From assembly GCF_900108875.1 (NCBI RefSeq), contig NZ_FNYJ01000001.1:1853387-1917386 (forward strand): DNA of 64,000 nt. The letters are read 5' to 3'. The notes under the pieces are model-generated. The model was not told the origin of the DNA. It did not search any database and saw only the letters and a program-made list of their open reading frames with translations. The position numbers were made by a program, and so were the translations under genes. Below are positions 44,311 through 54,374 of the stretch, piece by piece; within the stretch, counting starts at the first letter, position 1, and each line of letters starts with the position of its first letter. The stretch is from Pseudomonas sp. NFR16 (lineage in GTDB: Bacteria > Pseudomonadota > Gammaproteobacteria > Pseudomonadales > Pseudomonadaceae).

Positions 44311-44550
44311 ATCCGATTCCTTAAACCCGGCCCGTTGGCCAACTCACGCAGGAAGATGACGTCCCACCGGAGGGACAACCGCCTCGCGGACGATTGTCAA
44401 CGAGGTGAATCAGCCATCATCGAACGCACACAACCACGGCACTGCGGTGCCGCGTCGGCTGCGCCAGAGAATTGGCTGGCTTTGGAGGGGGTATTGCACG
44501 AAACGCGCCAGCATTGGCAAAGGAGGGAAGAGCTCCGGCGCGTCGGACAA

Positions 44551-44575
44551 CAAGCAGAGGCGCACGCTCTGCTTG
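44551..44575 (-). terminator. Candidate terminator hairpin after fgt1
   Basis: Nine-base arms CAAGCAGAG and CTCTGCTTG around a seven-base loop, 14 bp after the fgt1 stop, followed on the minus strand by TTGTTG. The T-tract is weak. It lies in the 278 bp fgt1-fgt2 gap, where I see no other convincing gene or promoter. Confidence 0.6.
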
Positions 44576-44588
44576 CCGCGTCAGCCGA

Positions 44589-47500
44589 TTAGTCGGCGAG
44601 CCAACCGTTGACCCAGTGTCCGAGGTTGTCGCCGCGCAACATGAAGTCGCGTTCCACCGCCTCGCGCAAGGCATCGCCCTGACGATAGCTGGCATCGGGA
44701 TCGCTAAGGTGGCCGCGAATGGCGTCCAGCCACTCAGCGGTGGTGTTGGTCAGAATCGAGGTGCGCGGCAGATAGCCTTGGTATGCCGCCGTTTCGGTGC
44801 AAATGACCGGGTAGCCACAGGCGCCGTATTCCAGCAGCCGCAGGTTGCTCTTGCAGTCGTTGAAGATGTGTTTTTCCAGTGGGGCCACGGCCAGGTCCAG
44901 GTTCAGGCTCGCCAGCTTTGCCGGATAGCGTTCCAACGGGATGATCCCGTGGAACTCGTGGATATAAGGCCGCAACGCCGGGGGGCACATGCCGAAGAAT
45001 ACCCAGTCGACTTCATCGGCCAGCTCTCGGACCACCTCAGCAATGATCTCTAGGTCACCCGTGTGGCTGGTGCCACCTCCCCAACCGACACGCGGTTTTT
45101 TGCTGGTTCGGCGCTGGCTGCTCAACCCGGTCCATAGCGCGGGGGTCAACAGGTTGGGCACCACTCGGATATCGTCATGCATCGAAGACAGGGCATCGGC
45201 GAGCGGCTCGGTGGACACCACCACCCGATCGCACATTGAAATACCGCGTCGAACCAGCCGCTCCATTTCCTTGATGTCGGGCATGCCGCGCACGTGCTCG
45301 TTCTTTTTCGGCACATGAATGACGTAGTCATCCAGCTCGTAAATCCGGCGTGCGCGGGAAAAGGTCTTCAGGTCGCCCATTTCATCGATCCGCTGCTGGC
45401 TGTAGCGCCCCTGCAGCACGATGATGTCGGGAGAATAGCGCTCGACATCAATGATGCCGGGATGCGCATAGCTGATCACGCCTGTCGAGTAGCCGGCGGA
45501 TTCCAACGCGAAAAAAGGCTCCGTGACGCGATAATGGCCGATGGCCGAAGCGTTGATCGGCAACCCCAGCACCACCGGCACCTGCGGTGTGGAGAAAGGC
45601 GTCCAGCCGCTGTTCAAGCCCGGTTCAAGACTGAAACTGGCCGTGCCCAGGCTGCGCAACAACAGGTTCGGGTTGTAAGCCGGATCGCGCGCCACCAAAG
45701 GCAGCCAGCGCAAGTAGAACAACTCGTCTTCCCGTTCGCGGCGCTGCTGCCAGCTCGCATCATGCAACGGCTTGGGCCGGGTTCCCTGGGCAAGCAACGC
45801 CAGCGGCGTCCACACCACCAGGTAGCCCTTTTCACGGATTCGCAGGCACAGATCGACATGACTCAGGCTGCAGGCAAAGTCGGTCTCGCTCAGGCCGCCG
45901 ACGCCCTCAAACAACGACTTGCGCACCAGCAGGCAATCGGGCCCGACGGCACTGAGGTCGTGGACCACTTGCAACCGCTGCATGTAGCCATTGGCCTGCA
46001 GCGACTCGCCGCGGAACGGCATGCCGGCAGGGCCGTGCAAGCCCAGAATCAGACCGGCATGCACGATGCTGGCGTCCGGGCCGTACATCTTCGGTCCCAC
46101 AACCCCGACTTCCGGTCGACGAGCCTGGTCGAGCATCTGATCGAGCCAGTCGGATTGGGTCACGACGGTGTACGGATCCAGGAACAGCACGTACTCGCCA
46201 CGCGATTGGCCGCACGCCGCGTTATACAACTCGGCGCTGCTGATTTGGGTCGGCATTTCAAGCACCCGCAGGCGGTTGCTGTCCAGTTGCCCCATGGCGG
46301 CCAGCCAGGTCCGGGTGTCGGGACTTTCACTGCCGTGGTCGAGGATCAGCACCTCGTAGGCGGCGTACGCGGTCTTTTCCAGCAAGCTCTCCACGCAACG
46401 CTGCAATGGGGCCAATTGATCCTTGATGATGATCATGATCGACACCAACGGGACGGTGTCATGAAGGTAATGAATACGGTTGATCAGCGGCAGCTGTTTA
46501 TCGGGCTGTATTTCGCAGGCGATCCCGCAACGCCGCAGGTGAGCATCCACGACACGGTGGTTCTGCTCGATGACTTCAGGCGAGGCCAGCCAGTGTGATA
46601 AGGCAAACTGCGACTCGACCGTGACTTCGCTCAGATGACCGATGATGCGGTCCCCGCCCTCCTCGACCAGACGCCACAACAGATCATGAGGCGCGAGTTC
46701 ACCAAAGCGGGCATCCAGGCCGCCGGCCTGCAACACCGTTTCGCGGTGGAACGCCATACACCGGCCGACATAGGGATAGCTGCGCAGCAGATCGAGGTTG
46801 AAATCCGGCTTGAACACCGGCTCGGCCGATTGCCCGTCGAACAGCGCGCCTTCGTCGCTGTACACACACCGCAATGCGTCGTTCATCGCAACCCGTTCGG
46901 CCAGCATCAACAGCGCCGGTTTGACCAGACGGTCGCCGCCACGCAGCAGGTAGAACCACTGCGCGCCATCCAGTTGCGCCAGCAGGTCATTGAGCTGAGT
47001 CCAGGGATCGTCCTGCAAAGGCATCACAAAGACGCGGCCATCCAGGCGCGGCTGCACACAATCGCACGACAGTACCACGGTCAGTTCCGGGGCATAGAGC
47101 TGTTCTTCCAGGCTGCGCAACGTACTGTCCAGGCTGGCGCGACTGCCGGTGCGGTCGATGATCACTGGCACGATTTTCGGCCGCGAAGGCCAGTGCATCA
47201 GGGTGTTAGGCAGTTGCAGTTCCTGGGCCGGGGTCACGTTGCGGCACGCCAACCACTGCTCGTACAGCTCTGCGAAGCTCTCGCTGGCGGTGCCCACCCG
47301 CCACGCCTGGGTGGTCTGCAGCGTGCCCAGCGAACGCGACAGCGCCAATTCTTCCCACACCGGTTCGGCGGCCAAGTCTTCCTTCAATGGCATGTACCTG
47401 ACCCAGCCCTTGCCAAGTGCAGGCTCTCCCCCGCGCATCTTGATCATCTGCAACAGCCACTCTTGCTCGGTTTCGACCGATGCTTGCAGGGTTTGCTGAC

Positions 47501-48188
47501 GGCTGAGGCGTTCAGGGTGCAAACGCTCCACGCCCAGGACGTTGTTGAGCACTACCACATTGCCGCGCCGCATCATGCAGACGTAGAGCGCCAGATCGAG
47601 CAACGCCGCAAAGCAATGGCCGGATTGGGTCAGCCCCGGCAGGTAGTTGAGCACGTCGTCCCGGCGAAACAGGGCACTGCTCAATCCTCCGAGGAAGTTC
47701 AACGGGTAGATGTGAACGATGTCCATCAGGTCTTCGCCTTTGAACAGCGCGCTGGTGGGGGACAGCGGCGAGTTTTCCATGCGCGACGGTAACTGGATGT
47801 CGTCGGCGTCCCAGAGCAGCCGTTGCGACAGCACCAGACTGACGTCATCGCGGGCCATCAGCGGTTCCACCTGGGCCGACACCGCGCTCGCGAAGATCTG
47901 ATCGTCGTCGCAGAGAAACTTGATGAATTCGCCCTGCGCTTGCGCCAGACATTCGCGCAGGTTGCCGATGAAGCCCAGACGCTGTGGGTTGCGCACATAG
48001 CGCATCGGGACCGGGCTGCTTTTGGCGAACGTCTCGAAAATCGTACGGATGTCATCGCCACGCGAGTCATCGCACACGATCACTTCCAGGTTCGAATAGC
48101 GCTGAATCAACGCGCCTTGCAAAGCCCGCTGGAAGAAACGTGAATTGAAGGCGGGAATGACGATGCTGACGAGAGGAGCTGAATTCAC
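44589..48188 (-). CDS. fgt1: Flagellin glycosyltransferase Fgt1-like, multidomain
   Basis: Protein of 1,199 residues from the GTG at 48188, where the first residues (MNSAPLVSIVIPAFNSRFFQRAL) start a GT2 domain. The open frame extends 36 codons upstream, but those cover a hairpin and look non-coding. Domains: GT2 at 1-~250 (FIKFLCDDDQIF); a divergent middle; a second GT2 from ~580 (PLVSIMIIIKDQLAPLQRCVESLLEKTAYAAYEVLILDHGSES, EYVLFLDPYTVVTQSDWLDQML); and a GT4/GT1-like C-terminus from ~870 (GLPINASAIGHYRVTEPF, CGYPVICTETAAYQGYL). In P. syringae fgt1 is needed for the first sugar on flagellin. Confidence 0.85.
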   Translation of the reverse strand: MNSAPLVSIVIPAFNSRFFQRALQGALIQRYSNLEVIVCDDSRGDDIRTIFETFAKSSPVPMRYVRNPQRLGFIGNLRECLAQAQGEFIKFLCDDDQIFASAVSAQVEPLMARDDVSLVLSQRLLWDADDIQLPSRMENSPLSPTSALFKGEDLMDIVHIYPLNFLGGLSSALFRRDDVLNYLPGLTQSGHCFAALLDLALYVCMMRRGNVVVLNNVLGVERLHPERLSRQQTLQASVETEQEWLLQMIKMRGGEPALGKGWVRYMPLKEDLAAEPVWEELALSRSLGTLQTTQAWRVGTASESFAELYEQWLACRNVTPAQELQLPNTLMHWPSRPKIVPVIIDRTGSRASLDSTLRSLEEQLYAPELTVVLSCDCVQPRLDGRVFVMPLQDDPWTQLNDLLAQLDGAQWFYLLRGGDRLVKPALLMLAERVAMNDALRCVYSDEGALFDGQSAEPVFKPDFNLDLLRSYPYVGRCMAFHRETVLQAGGLDARFGELAPHDLLWRLVEEGGDRIIGHLSEVTVESQFALSHWLASPEVIEQNHRVVDAHLRRCGIACEIQPDKQLPLINRIHYLHDTVPLVSIMIIIKDQLAPLQRCVESLLEKTAYAAYEVLILDHGSESPDTRTWLAAMGQLDSNRLRVLEMPTQISSAELYNAACGQSRGEYVLFLDPYTVVTQSDWLDQMLDQARRPEVGVVGPKMYGPDASIVHAGLILGLHGPAGMPFRGESLQANGYMQRLQVVHDLSAVGPDCLLVRKSLFEGVGGLSETDFACSLSHVDLCLRIREKGYLVVWTPLALLAQGTRPKPLHDASWQQRREREDELFYLRWLPLVARDPAYNPNLLLRSLGTASFSLEPGLNSGWTPFSTPQVPVVLGLPINASAIGHYRVTEPFFALESAGYSTGVISYAHPGIIDVERYSPDIIVLQGRYSQQRIDEMGDLKTFSRARRIYELDDYVIHVPKKNEHVRGMPDIKEMERLVRRGISMCDRVVVSTEPLADALSSMHDDIRVVPNLLTPALWTGLSSQRRTSKKPRVGWGGGTSHTGDLEIIAEVVRELADEVDWVFFGMCPPALRPYIHEFHGIIPLERYPAKLASLNLDLAVAPLEKHIFNDCKSNLRLLEYGACGYPVICTETAAYQGYLPRTSILTNTTAEWLDAIRGHLSDPDASYRQGDALREAVERDFMLRGDNLGHWVNGWLAD

Positions 48189-48269
48189 GGGACTAGACTC
48201 ACAGGCGGCAAGCGAGGACTGACATCCGCCCCTGCTGAACCGCTGAAAAAACGGTTGGCGCACTGCGCT

Positions 48270-48294
48270 GGCAGTACCGTTGGCCGGTACTGCC
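48270..48294 (-). terminator. Hairpin after flgL
   Basis: Perfect ten-base arms GGCAGTACCG and CGGTACTGCC with a five-base loop, 14 bp after the flgL stop. A run of six T lies about 20 bases further on the minus strand. Its position supports ending the flg operon here and starting fgt1 at 48188, not further upstream. Confidence 0.65.
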
Positions 48295-48307
48295 ACGGGT
48301 CAGGCGA

Positions 48308-49909
48308 TTACAGCTTGCTGAACAGGTTCAGCGAAGACAATTGAGTAAAGACCAGCTGCGAGGCCTGCAGCATGGTTTTCTGCAAGGTCAGGCGAGCGAT
48401 CGCGTCCACAGGATCCGAGGCGGTGATGCTGCTCGACTCGGTGCTGGCGTTGTCGATCTGGCTCTGGTTGGTCACACCCTGAGAAGTAGCCGTCGCAGCC
48501 CGCGCACCGCCGTCACCGACCGCAGTCGACACCTGGTTCAATGCGCTTTTCAGGTTGGAGATGGTCGAATCCAGCGTCGCTTGCAGCTTCTGCTTGGCCA
48601 CCGGATCTCCGTCAACTTTGCCATTGAGCGCGTTGATCACCGAGGTCAGCGTGTTGAGGACGTTCTGCGTCTGCTGGTTCGTCGGTTGCACGGTGAACTG
48701 ATCGCCCGCCGCCACATCAGGGGACGTCGCCGGAGGAACGAGGCTGAAGGTGAACGTCACGCCCGAAGCGGTAGCCTTGTCGCCTGCCAACGTGCCGGTG
48801 GACACCGGCGTGCTGGTCGGATCGTAAGGCGCGGCGTACAACGCGAACGTGCTGGTGCCGGTGAAGCGCAGGACCGCGCCGCCCGAAGGAAACGCCTCGC
48901 TGAACGCAGCCGGATCGGTCACCGTCGAACCGGTGATGACCGTTGCAGCCGAGTTCGCTGGCAGACGCGCCGTGGTGACGCTGGCCGACGATGCCTCCAG
49001 CGTGAAACTGTGACCGGACACCGCAGCGTCGATCGTCGCGGTGCTGGCTTTATCGGCGTCGGTCAGGTTGACGTTCAGCGTCAGTTCCAGGCCGCGGAAG
49101 CCGATGGTCTGGTTCGCTGCGCTGCCCGAGCTGAAGCCACCTGCTGCGGTCGCGTCGGCGGTGACGTCCTGAAGATCCTTGTCGAGAATCTTGATCTGCG
49201 AGCCGCTCTCGAACGAGATGGTGTAAGGCTGGCCGGCCAGGAAGCTGGAATCGTACGTCCCGCTGTTGGTGACGACACCGCTGGACAGCGAGACCACCGA
49301 ATCGGTCTTGGAGGCAGCGGTCGGGGTCAGCGTCGTGCGCGTGGTGTTGATCGCCTGCTCGAACGCGTCCCAGCCAGTGGTATTGCTGGCCATGGACATG
49401 CCGCCGCCAATGTCCAGGTTATTGCGGGTCTGGTCGCCCTGATAGCTGTAAGTGCCGTCCGGGTTGATCGCATAGGGCGGCGTCGTGGCTTTGGAGCCGG
49501 CGAACAGATAATTGCCGTTGGCGTCCTTGCTGTTCATCAGGCCAAGGATCTGCGACTGAAGCGAGGCGAGCTCTTCTGCACTGCTCTGGCGGTCGGCATC
49601 GGTGTAAGTCGAGTTACCCGCACCCAACACCAGTTCCTGCGCGCGCTGGATGGCGCTGGTGATCGAGGTCAGTGCGGTTTCGGTCTGCACGACGCCGGTG
49701 TTGATCGTGTCGATGTTGGACTTGTACTGGTTGAGCATCGAGCTCATCTGCTGCAACTGCAACACGCGCGAGGCACCGACCGGGTCATCGCCGGCGGTAT
49801 TGAGCTTGACCTGACTGGCCACTTCGTCGCCGGTCTTGACCACATTGGAGTAGGTGCGCGAATAGTTCGAAGCGCTGGTTTCGTAAAACTGAGCAGTAGA
49901 GATACGCAT
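48308..49909 (-). CDS. flgL: Hook-filament junction protein FlgL (HAP3)
   Basis: Distal junction protein of 533 residues between hook and filament. The N-terminal flagellin-like helix is MRISTAQFYETSASNYSRTYSNVVKTGDEVASQVKLNTAGDDPVGASRVLQLQ. The C-terminal coiled coil ends VDAIARLTLQKTMLQASQLVFTQLSSLNLF. The middle is a Thr/Ser-rich variable domain, making it longer than enteric FlgL (about 317), as is usual in Pseudomonas. It is the last gene of flgFGHIJKL. Confidence 0.96.
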   Translation of the reverse strand: MRISTAQFYETSASNYSRTYSNVVKTGDEVASQVKLNTAGDDPVGASRVLQLQQMSSMLNQYKSNIDTINTGVVQTETALTSITSAIQRAQELVLGAGNSTYTDADRQSSAEELASLQSQILGLMNSKDANGNYLFAGSKATTPPYAINPDGTYSYQGDQTRNNLDIGGGMSMASNTTGWDAFEQAINTTRTTLTPTAASKTDSVVSLSSGVVTNSGTYDSSFLAGQPYTISFESGSQIKILDKDLQDVTADATAAGGFSSGSAANQTIGFRGLELTLNVNLTDADKASTATIDAAVSGHSFTLEASSASVTTARLPANSAATVITGSTVTDPAAFSEAFPSGGAVLRFTGTSTFALYAAPYDPTSTPVSTGTLAGDKATASGVTFTFSLVPPATSPDVAAGDQFTVQPTNQQTQNVLNTLTSVINALNGKVDGDPVAKQKLQATLDSTISNLKSALNQVSTAVGDGGARAATATSQGVTNQSQIDNASTESSSITASDPVDAIARLTLQKTMLQASQLVFTQLSSLNLFSKL

Positions 49910-49922
49910 CGGTCACGACTCC

Positions 49923-51959
49923 TTAAAGACTGTTGATCAGCGTGCTGAAAATGGCTTGGGCGGCTTTGATGATCTGCGACGACGCCGTGTAGTACTGCTG
50001 GTACTTGACCAGGTTGGCGGCTTCCTCATCCAGCGACACACCCGAAACGCTGTCACGCGACGACTTGGCCTGATCGAGCACGGCGGAAGTCGCCGCCGCA
50101 TCGCTCTTGGCCTGATTGGCTTGCGAGCCGACCGTGCTGATCAGCTTGGCGTTGGCATCGCTCATGCTCATGCCGGTGCCGTTGCCGGCAGAGGTGTCGA
50201 CCGTCTGTTTGGTCTGCAGCCCGAGCAACGATTGCGCATTGCGGTTATCGGACGAACCCGCACCGGTCATGGCGATGCTGTAGGTATCGCCCGAAGCCGG
50301 CTTGCCGGCGACAGAAATATTGATCTTGAACGATTGGGCCGCATTGGCCGAGTCGGTGTAGCCGATGTCCAGCGTCAAGTCGTTGTTGCTGCCGGGCACG
50401 ATCAGACCGCCCACCGCGTTGCCGGACTTGTCCAGCACTGGCTGGCCGGTGGAATCGAGCAGTTTGTACGATTGCGAACCGTCCGCGGCGACATCGCCCA
50501 TGACCAGACGCATCGGCATGGAGCCCGAAATGGCGCTCTGCAGGTCAGCCTTGGCGGTCGAGTCGTAGATGTTCGACGTCGTCGCCAGAACAGGCTGGGT
50601 GAAAGTCCCGGTCCCTTTCAAGTTGCCTGTGCCGGTCAGCGGCGCGGCCATGGCCAGGCTCTTGGTGTCGGTCATCACGGTCTTGATGCCGTCGGCGCCG
50701 GTTTTGGTCGGGCTGATCTTGAAGCTGTCGCCCTCGGCGGACGAACCGTTGAACTTGAGCGAGAAGCCGTCGATGACCGGCGCCGGGTCAGCGGTGTTGA
50801 ACGAACCCATGTCCTTGCCGTCAGGCAGACGCTTGACGCTGTACTGGCCGCCGGTGCCGAAAGTCACCTGGTAGTCATTGGTGGTCAACGCATTGGCGTC
50901 GGTGATCGACACCGCGAAGTTACCCGAAGTGGTGTCGTTGTTCTTGTTGGCCAGGCTGCGCTGAGTCAGCAGGCTTGGGTCGTTGACGCTGTTGAACAGG
51001 TTGGAGCCGAACGCGCCATTGGCGTCCACGCCCTGCCCCAGCTGGCTGTTGATCTCGTCGGAGACCACCAGCGCCAGACGACCGAGCTCGGCGGTTGCCG
51101 GTTGCAGCACGTCGCTGCGGTAGCGCACCAGACCACCGATGGTGCCGCCGGTGACGACCGATGTGACATCGACGGTGCTGTTCTGATAATTGAGTTTGAG
51201 CGAGTAGACGCTCGGGTCGCTGTCGCTGGGCGACGCGCTGAGCGTATTGGCTTTGCTGCCGGTCACCAGCGGCTGGCCGGTACCGATGTAGATGTCGTAG
51301 TTGCCGTTGGTCTCGACGACTTTGGCCCCGACCAGATCGTTGAGCTGACGCACCGCTTCATCGCGCGCGTCGAGCAGCGAGTTGGGCTGGTTGCCGGTGG
51401 CCTTGGCCTGAGTGATCTGGCTGTTCAGGTCGGCAATCGAGGACGCCAGCGAGTTGACTTGACCGGTGAGGGTCGTCAACTGGCTGTTGATGCCGGCGTT
51501 CTGATCCTTGAGCTGGGTCGAGATCGCATTGAAGCGGCCCGACAGCGCCGAAGCACTTTTCAGGAAATCACTGCGCTCGGCCGAGCCGGTCGGCGTGGTC
51601 GACAGCTTCTGCAGACTGGTGAAAAAGTTGGCCATGACCGAACTGATGCCGGTCGAGCTGTCGGACAGGATCGAGTCCAGCTTGCTGGCCTGCCCCAGAT
51701 ACGCCTGGGCATCGGAGTTGAGCGATGTACTGGTTTGAACCTGGGTGTTCAGGAAGCCGTTGTAGATGCGGCGCACGTCGGACAACGTGGTACCGGTGCC
51801 GATGAAACCCACACCGATGTTCTGCTGCGCACCTGCAGTGGTCATGACCTGCTGACGCGAGTAACCGAGCGTGTCAACGTTGGCAGTGTTGTTGCCGATG
51901 GTGGTCATCGCTGCACTGCTGGCGTTCAGTCCCGAAAGCCCAATTGAAATCAGTGACAT
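49923..51959 (-). CDS. flgK: Hook-filament junction protein FlgK (HAP1)
   Basis: Proximal junction protein of 678 residues. The N-terminal rod/hook signature is SLISIGLSGLNASSAAMTTIGNNTANVDTLGYSRQQV. The C-terminal D0 helix is GVSLDEEAANLVKYQQYYTASSQIIKAAQAIFSTLINSL. The large central region is Ser/Thr/Gly-rich and variable. It lies 13 bp before flgL and 10 bp after flgJ. Confidence 0.98.
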   Translation of the reverse strand: MSLISIGLSGLNASSAAMTTIGNNTANVDTLGYSRQQVMTTAGAQQNIGVGFIGTGTTLSDVRRIYNGFLNTQVQTSTSLNSDAQAYLGQASKLDSILSDSSTGISSVMANFFTSLQKLSTTPTGSAERSDFLKSASALSGRFNAISTQLKDQNAGINSQLTTLTGQVNSLASSIADLNSQITQAKATGNQPNSLLDARDEAVRQLNDLVGAKVVETNGNYDIYIGTGQPLVTGSKANTLSASPSDSDPSVYSLKLNYQNSTVDVTSVVTGGTIGGLVRYRSDVLQPATAELGRLALVVSDEINSQLGQGVDANGAFGSNLFNSVNDPSLLTQRSLANKNNDTTSGNFAVSITDANALTTNDYQVTFGTGGQYSVKRLPDGKDMGSFNTADPAPVIDGFSLKFNGSSAEGDSFKISPTKTGADGIKTVMTDTKSLAMAAPLTGTGNLKGTGTFTQPVLATTSNIYDSTAKADLQSAISGSMPMRLVMGDVAADGSQSYKLLDSTGQPVLDKSGNAVGGLIVPGSNNDLTLDIGYTDSANAAQSFKINISVAGKPASGDTYSIAMTGAGSSDNRNAQSLLGLQTKQTVDTSAGNGTGMSMSDANAKLISTVGSQANQAKSDAAATSAVLDQAKSSRDSVSGVSLDEEAANLVKYQQYYTASSQIIKAAQAIFSTLINSL

Positions 51960-51969
51960 GGTTCAAACC

Positions 51970-53241
51970 TTATAAAGTCGTGGAAGAGCCCGATGCGGCT
52001 GCGTAGTTCTGGTAACTCTTCATCTGTTTCGCTATCTGAGAAATCTTGCTGGCATAGTCCGGGTCCGTGGCGTAACCGGCCTTTTGCAGCTCTTTCACAA
52101 ACTGTTCCGGGTTATCGGCAGATTTCAGCGTGGCTTGATAGCGATTGTTGTTCTGCAGGAAGCTGACCAGATCGTGGAAGCTGCTGGCGTACGAGTCGTA
52201 GGAACGGAAATCCGCCGTTTCCTTGACCATCTTGCCGTCGCGGAACTCACTGGTGATTGCACGGGCTTCCGGACCTTGCCAGCCGGTCTGCGCCTTGATA
52301 CCGAACAGGTTGTGGCTGCTGCTGCCATCGGACTGACGCATGATCGATTTGCCCCAGCCGGTTTCCAGCGCCGCCTGCGCCACCAGCACGGTCGGGTCGA
52401 CGCCGATACGCGCGGCAGCATCCTTGGCCAGCGGCAGCATGGTGGCGACGAATTCGTCGGCATTGGCGAACGCCGCTTTGCCGGGTGCCAGCGGGGTCTG
52501 AACGCGACTGCGCACGAAGCTGTTGGCCTGGGCGCCAAATTCCGGGCCGATGGTCCAGTCGCCGTTGCCCTGGCTGCCGGCGCGCTTGGCGGCTGCCACG
52601 GCGTTGGAGACGGCAATGCGATTTTTCAGGGTCGTCGCGCCGGTGGCCGCATCCTGACCGGCCGCCGTGTTCGGCACGATGCCAGCCATGATGCGATCGC
52701 TGAGCTTGCTCGGCAGCGAGATACGACGCGAATTGAGCGCCGCGACGTCGTTGTGCACGGCACCGTCAGTGGTCGCTGGCGCCACCGAACGGCTGGCCCA
52801 CAACGGACGCTGCGCAACCCGCGTGGCAAGGCCGGTCTGCGCCGGTGCCCCATCGGTTTTCGCGGCGGCATTGAGCTCGCCCGTGGCAGGCGCCACCTGA
52901 GCATTTTTGGTTTTGGAGAGCTGACGCATCAGCACGTCCTGCAGGCCGATGCCGCCGCCCTCGCGGGACATGCTGACCGACAACTGCTGGTCGTACATGT
53001 CCTGATACTGGCGGGTCGCGGCCGTGTTCATCGGGTTGTCCTTGGCCAACACTTCGTTGGCCGAACGCATGGCCTTGAGCATCTGGCTGACGAACAGCGA
53101 CTCGAACTCCTGCGCCACCTTTTTCAGGTTCGCATCACTGTCACGATCGCCGCCGTTCTTCAGGGAGGCCAAGCGATTGAGGTCGGTGTACGCCCCCGAA
53201 TCGCTGACTGTCCCTGCCGTTGAGCCAGTAGGAATACTCAT
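51970..53241 (-). CDS. flgJ: Flagellar rod cap and peptidoglycan hydrolase FlgJ
   Basis: Bifunctional protein of 423 residues. The N-terminal rod-cap domain (about 15-115) includes LKKVAQEFESLFVSQMLKAMRSANEVL and GIGLQDVLMRQLSK. A long linker (~120-240) follows, then a GH73 muramidase domain with catalytic Glu near residue 293 (AQAALETGWGKSI) and NLFGIKAQTGWQGP. The linker is longer than in enteric FlgJ (about 313 residues). It opens the peptidoglycan for rod passage. Confidence 0.97.
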   Translation of the reverse strand: MSIPTGSTAGTVSDSGAYTDLNRLASLKNGGDRDSDANLKKVAQEFESLFVSQMLKAMRSANEVLAKDNPMNTAATRQYQDMYDQQLSVSMSREGGGIGLQDVLMRQLSKTKNAQVAPATGELNAAAKTDGAPAQTGLATRVAQRPLWASRSVAPATTDGAVHNDVAALNSRRISLPSKLSDRIMAGIVPNTAAGQDAATGATTLKNRIAVSNAVAAAKRAGSQGNGDWTIGPEFGAQANSFVRSRVQTPLAPGKAAFANADEFVATMLPLAKDAAARIGVDPTVLVAQAALETGWGKSIMRQSDGSSSHNLFGIKAQTGWQGPEARAITSEFRDGKMVKETADFRSYDSYASSFHDLVSFLQNNNRYQATLKSADNPEQFVKELQKAGYATDPDYASKISQIAKQMKSYQNYAAASGSSTTL

Positions 53242-53251
53242 CGCCCTTCCC

Positions 53252-54361
53252 TTAAATCACGATCAGATCGGCTTGCAAGGCGCCAGCCTGTTTCAGCGCT
53301 TCGAGAATCGCCATCAAGTCGCCAGGTGCCGCGCCGACCTGGTTGACCGCTCGCACAATCTCGTCCAGCGTGGTGCCCGGACCGAATTTGAACATCGGAT
53401 GCATCTCCTGCTGCGCGTTGATCTTGGAGCGCGGCACCACGGCGGTCTGGCCGTTGGAGAACGCACCCGGCTGGCTGACGACAGGGTCTTCGGTGATGGT
53501 CACGGTCAGGCTGCCGTGAGTGACCGCGGCAGGCGAAACCTTGACGTTCTGACCGATGACGATCGTGCCGGTACGCGAGTTGATGATGACTTTGGCCGAG
53601 GTCTGACCCGGATCGATTTCCAGGTTTTCCAGCACCGACAGATAGTCGACACGCTGGTTCGGATCCAGAGGCGCCGTCACGCGTACCGAGCCGCCGTCCA
53701 CAGCCTGTGCAACACCCGGGCCAAGCATATCGTTGATCTTGTCGACAATGCGTTTGGCCGTGGTGAAGTCGTTGCGGTTGAGGTTCAGCGTCAGGGAATT
53801 GCCCTGGTTGAAGCCACTCGGCACGGCGCGTTCTACCGAAGCACCGCCAGGAATACGACCCGAAGACGGAACGTTGACGGTGATCTTGGAACCGTCACGG
53901 CCTTCGGCGTCAAAACCACCGACGACCAGGTTGCCTTGAGCGACCGCATAGACGTTGCCGTCGATACCTTTCATCGGCGTCATCAACAGGCTGCCACCGC
54001 GCAGGCTCTTGGAGTTACCGATGGACGACACGGTGATGTCGATCTGCTGACCGGGCTTGGCGAACGGTGGCAGGTCGGCATACACGGCCACCGCCGCGAC
54101 GTTCTTCAGCTGCACGGTGCCCGAACCTGCCGGAACCTTGATGCCGAACTGCGACAGCATGTTGTTGAAGGTCTGCAGGGTGAACGGCGTCTGGGTGGTC
54201 TGGTCACCCGTACCGTTCAGACCCACCACCAGACCGTAACCGATCAACTGGTTGGTCCGCACGCCCGAGATGCTGGCAATGTCCTTCAGGCGCTCGGCGT
54301 GAGCGCCCAGCGCTGCGGTGAACAACAGCGCTGCCGCTATCAGTTGCTTGAACGTGATCAT
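53252..54361 (-). CDS. flgI: Flagellar P-ring protein FlgI
   Basis: Periplasmic P-ring subunit of 369 residues. The signal peptide is [22 protein letters not shown], followed by [33 protein letters not shown], diagnostic of FlgI. The ATG at 54361 begins a good signal peptide; the longer open frame upstream overlaps flgH and is rejected. It lies 13 bp after flgH. Confidence 0.98.
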   Translation of the reverse strand: MITFKQLIAAALLFTAALGAHAERLKDIASISGVRTNQLIGYGLVVGLNGTGDQTTQTPFTLQTFNNMLSQFGIKVPAGSGTVQLKNVAAVAVYADLPPFAKPGQQIDITVSSIGNSKSLRGGSLLMTPMKGIDGNVYAVAQGNLVVGGFDAEGRDGSKITVNVPSSGRIPGGASVERAVPSGFNQGNSLTLNLNRNDFTTAKRIVDKINDMLGPGVAQAVDGGSVRVTAPLDPNQRVDYLSVLENLEIDPGQTSAKVIINSRTGTIVIGQNVKVSPAAVTHGSLTVTITEDPVVSQPGAFSNGQTAVVPRSKINAQQEMHPMFKFGPGTTLDEIVRAVNQVGAAPGDLMAILEALKQAGALQADLIVI

Positions 54362-54374
54362 GGCTATCCCGGTA

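Noticed and set aside
44335..44592. 85-codon plus-strand frame in the fgt1-fgt2 gap
   Set aside because: No ribosome site and Arg/His-rich composition; overlaps the fgt1 3' end and its terminator hairpin.
49956..51947. Long plus-strand open frame (663 codons) opposite flgK
   Set aside because: Antisense shadow of flgK; rich in Arg, Gly, Val and His with no domain signature.
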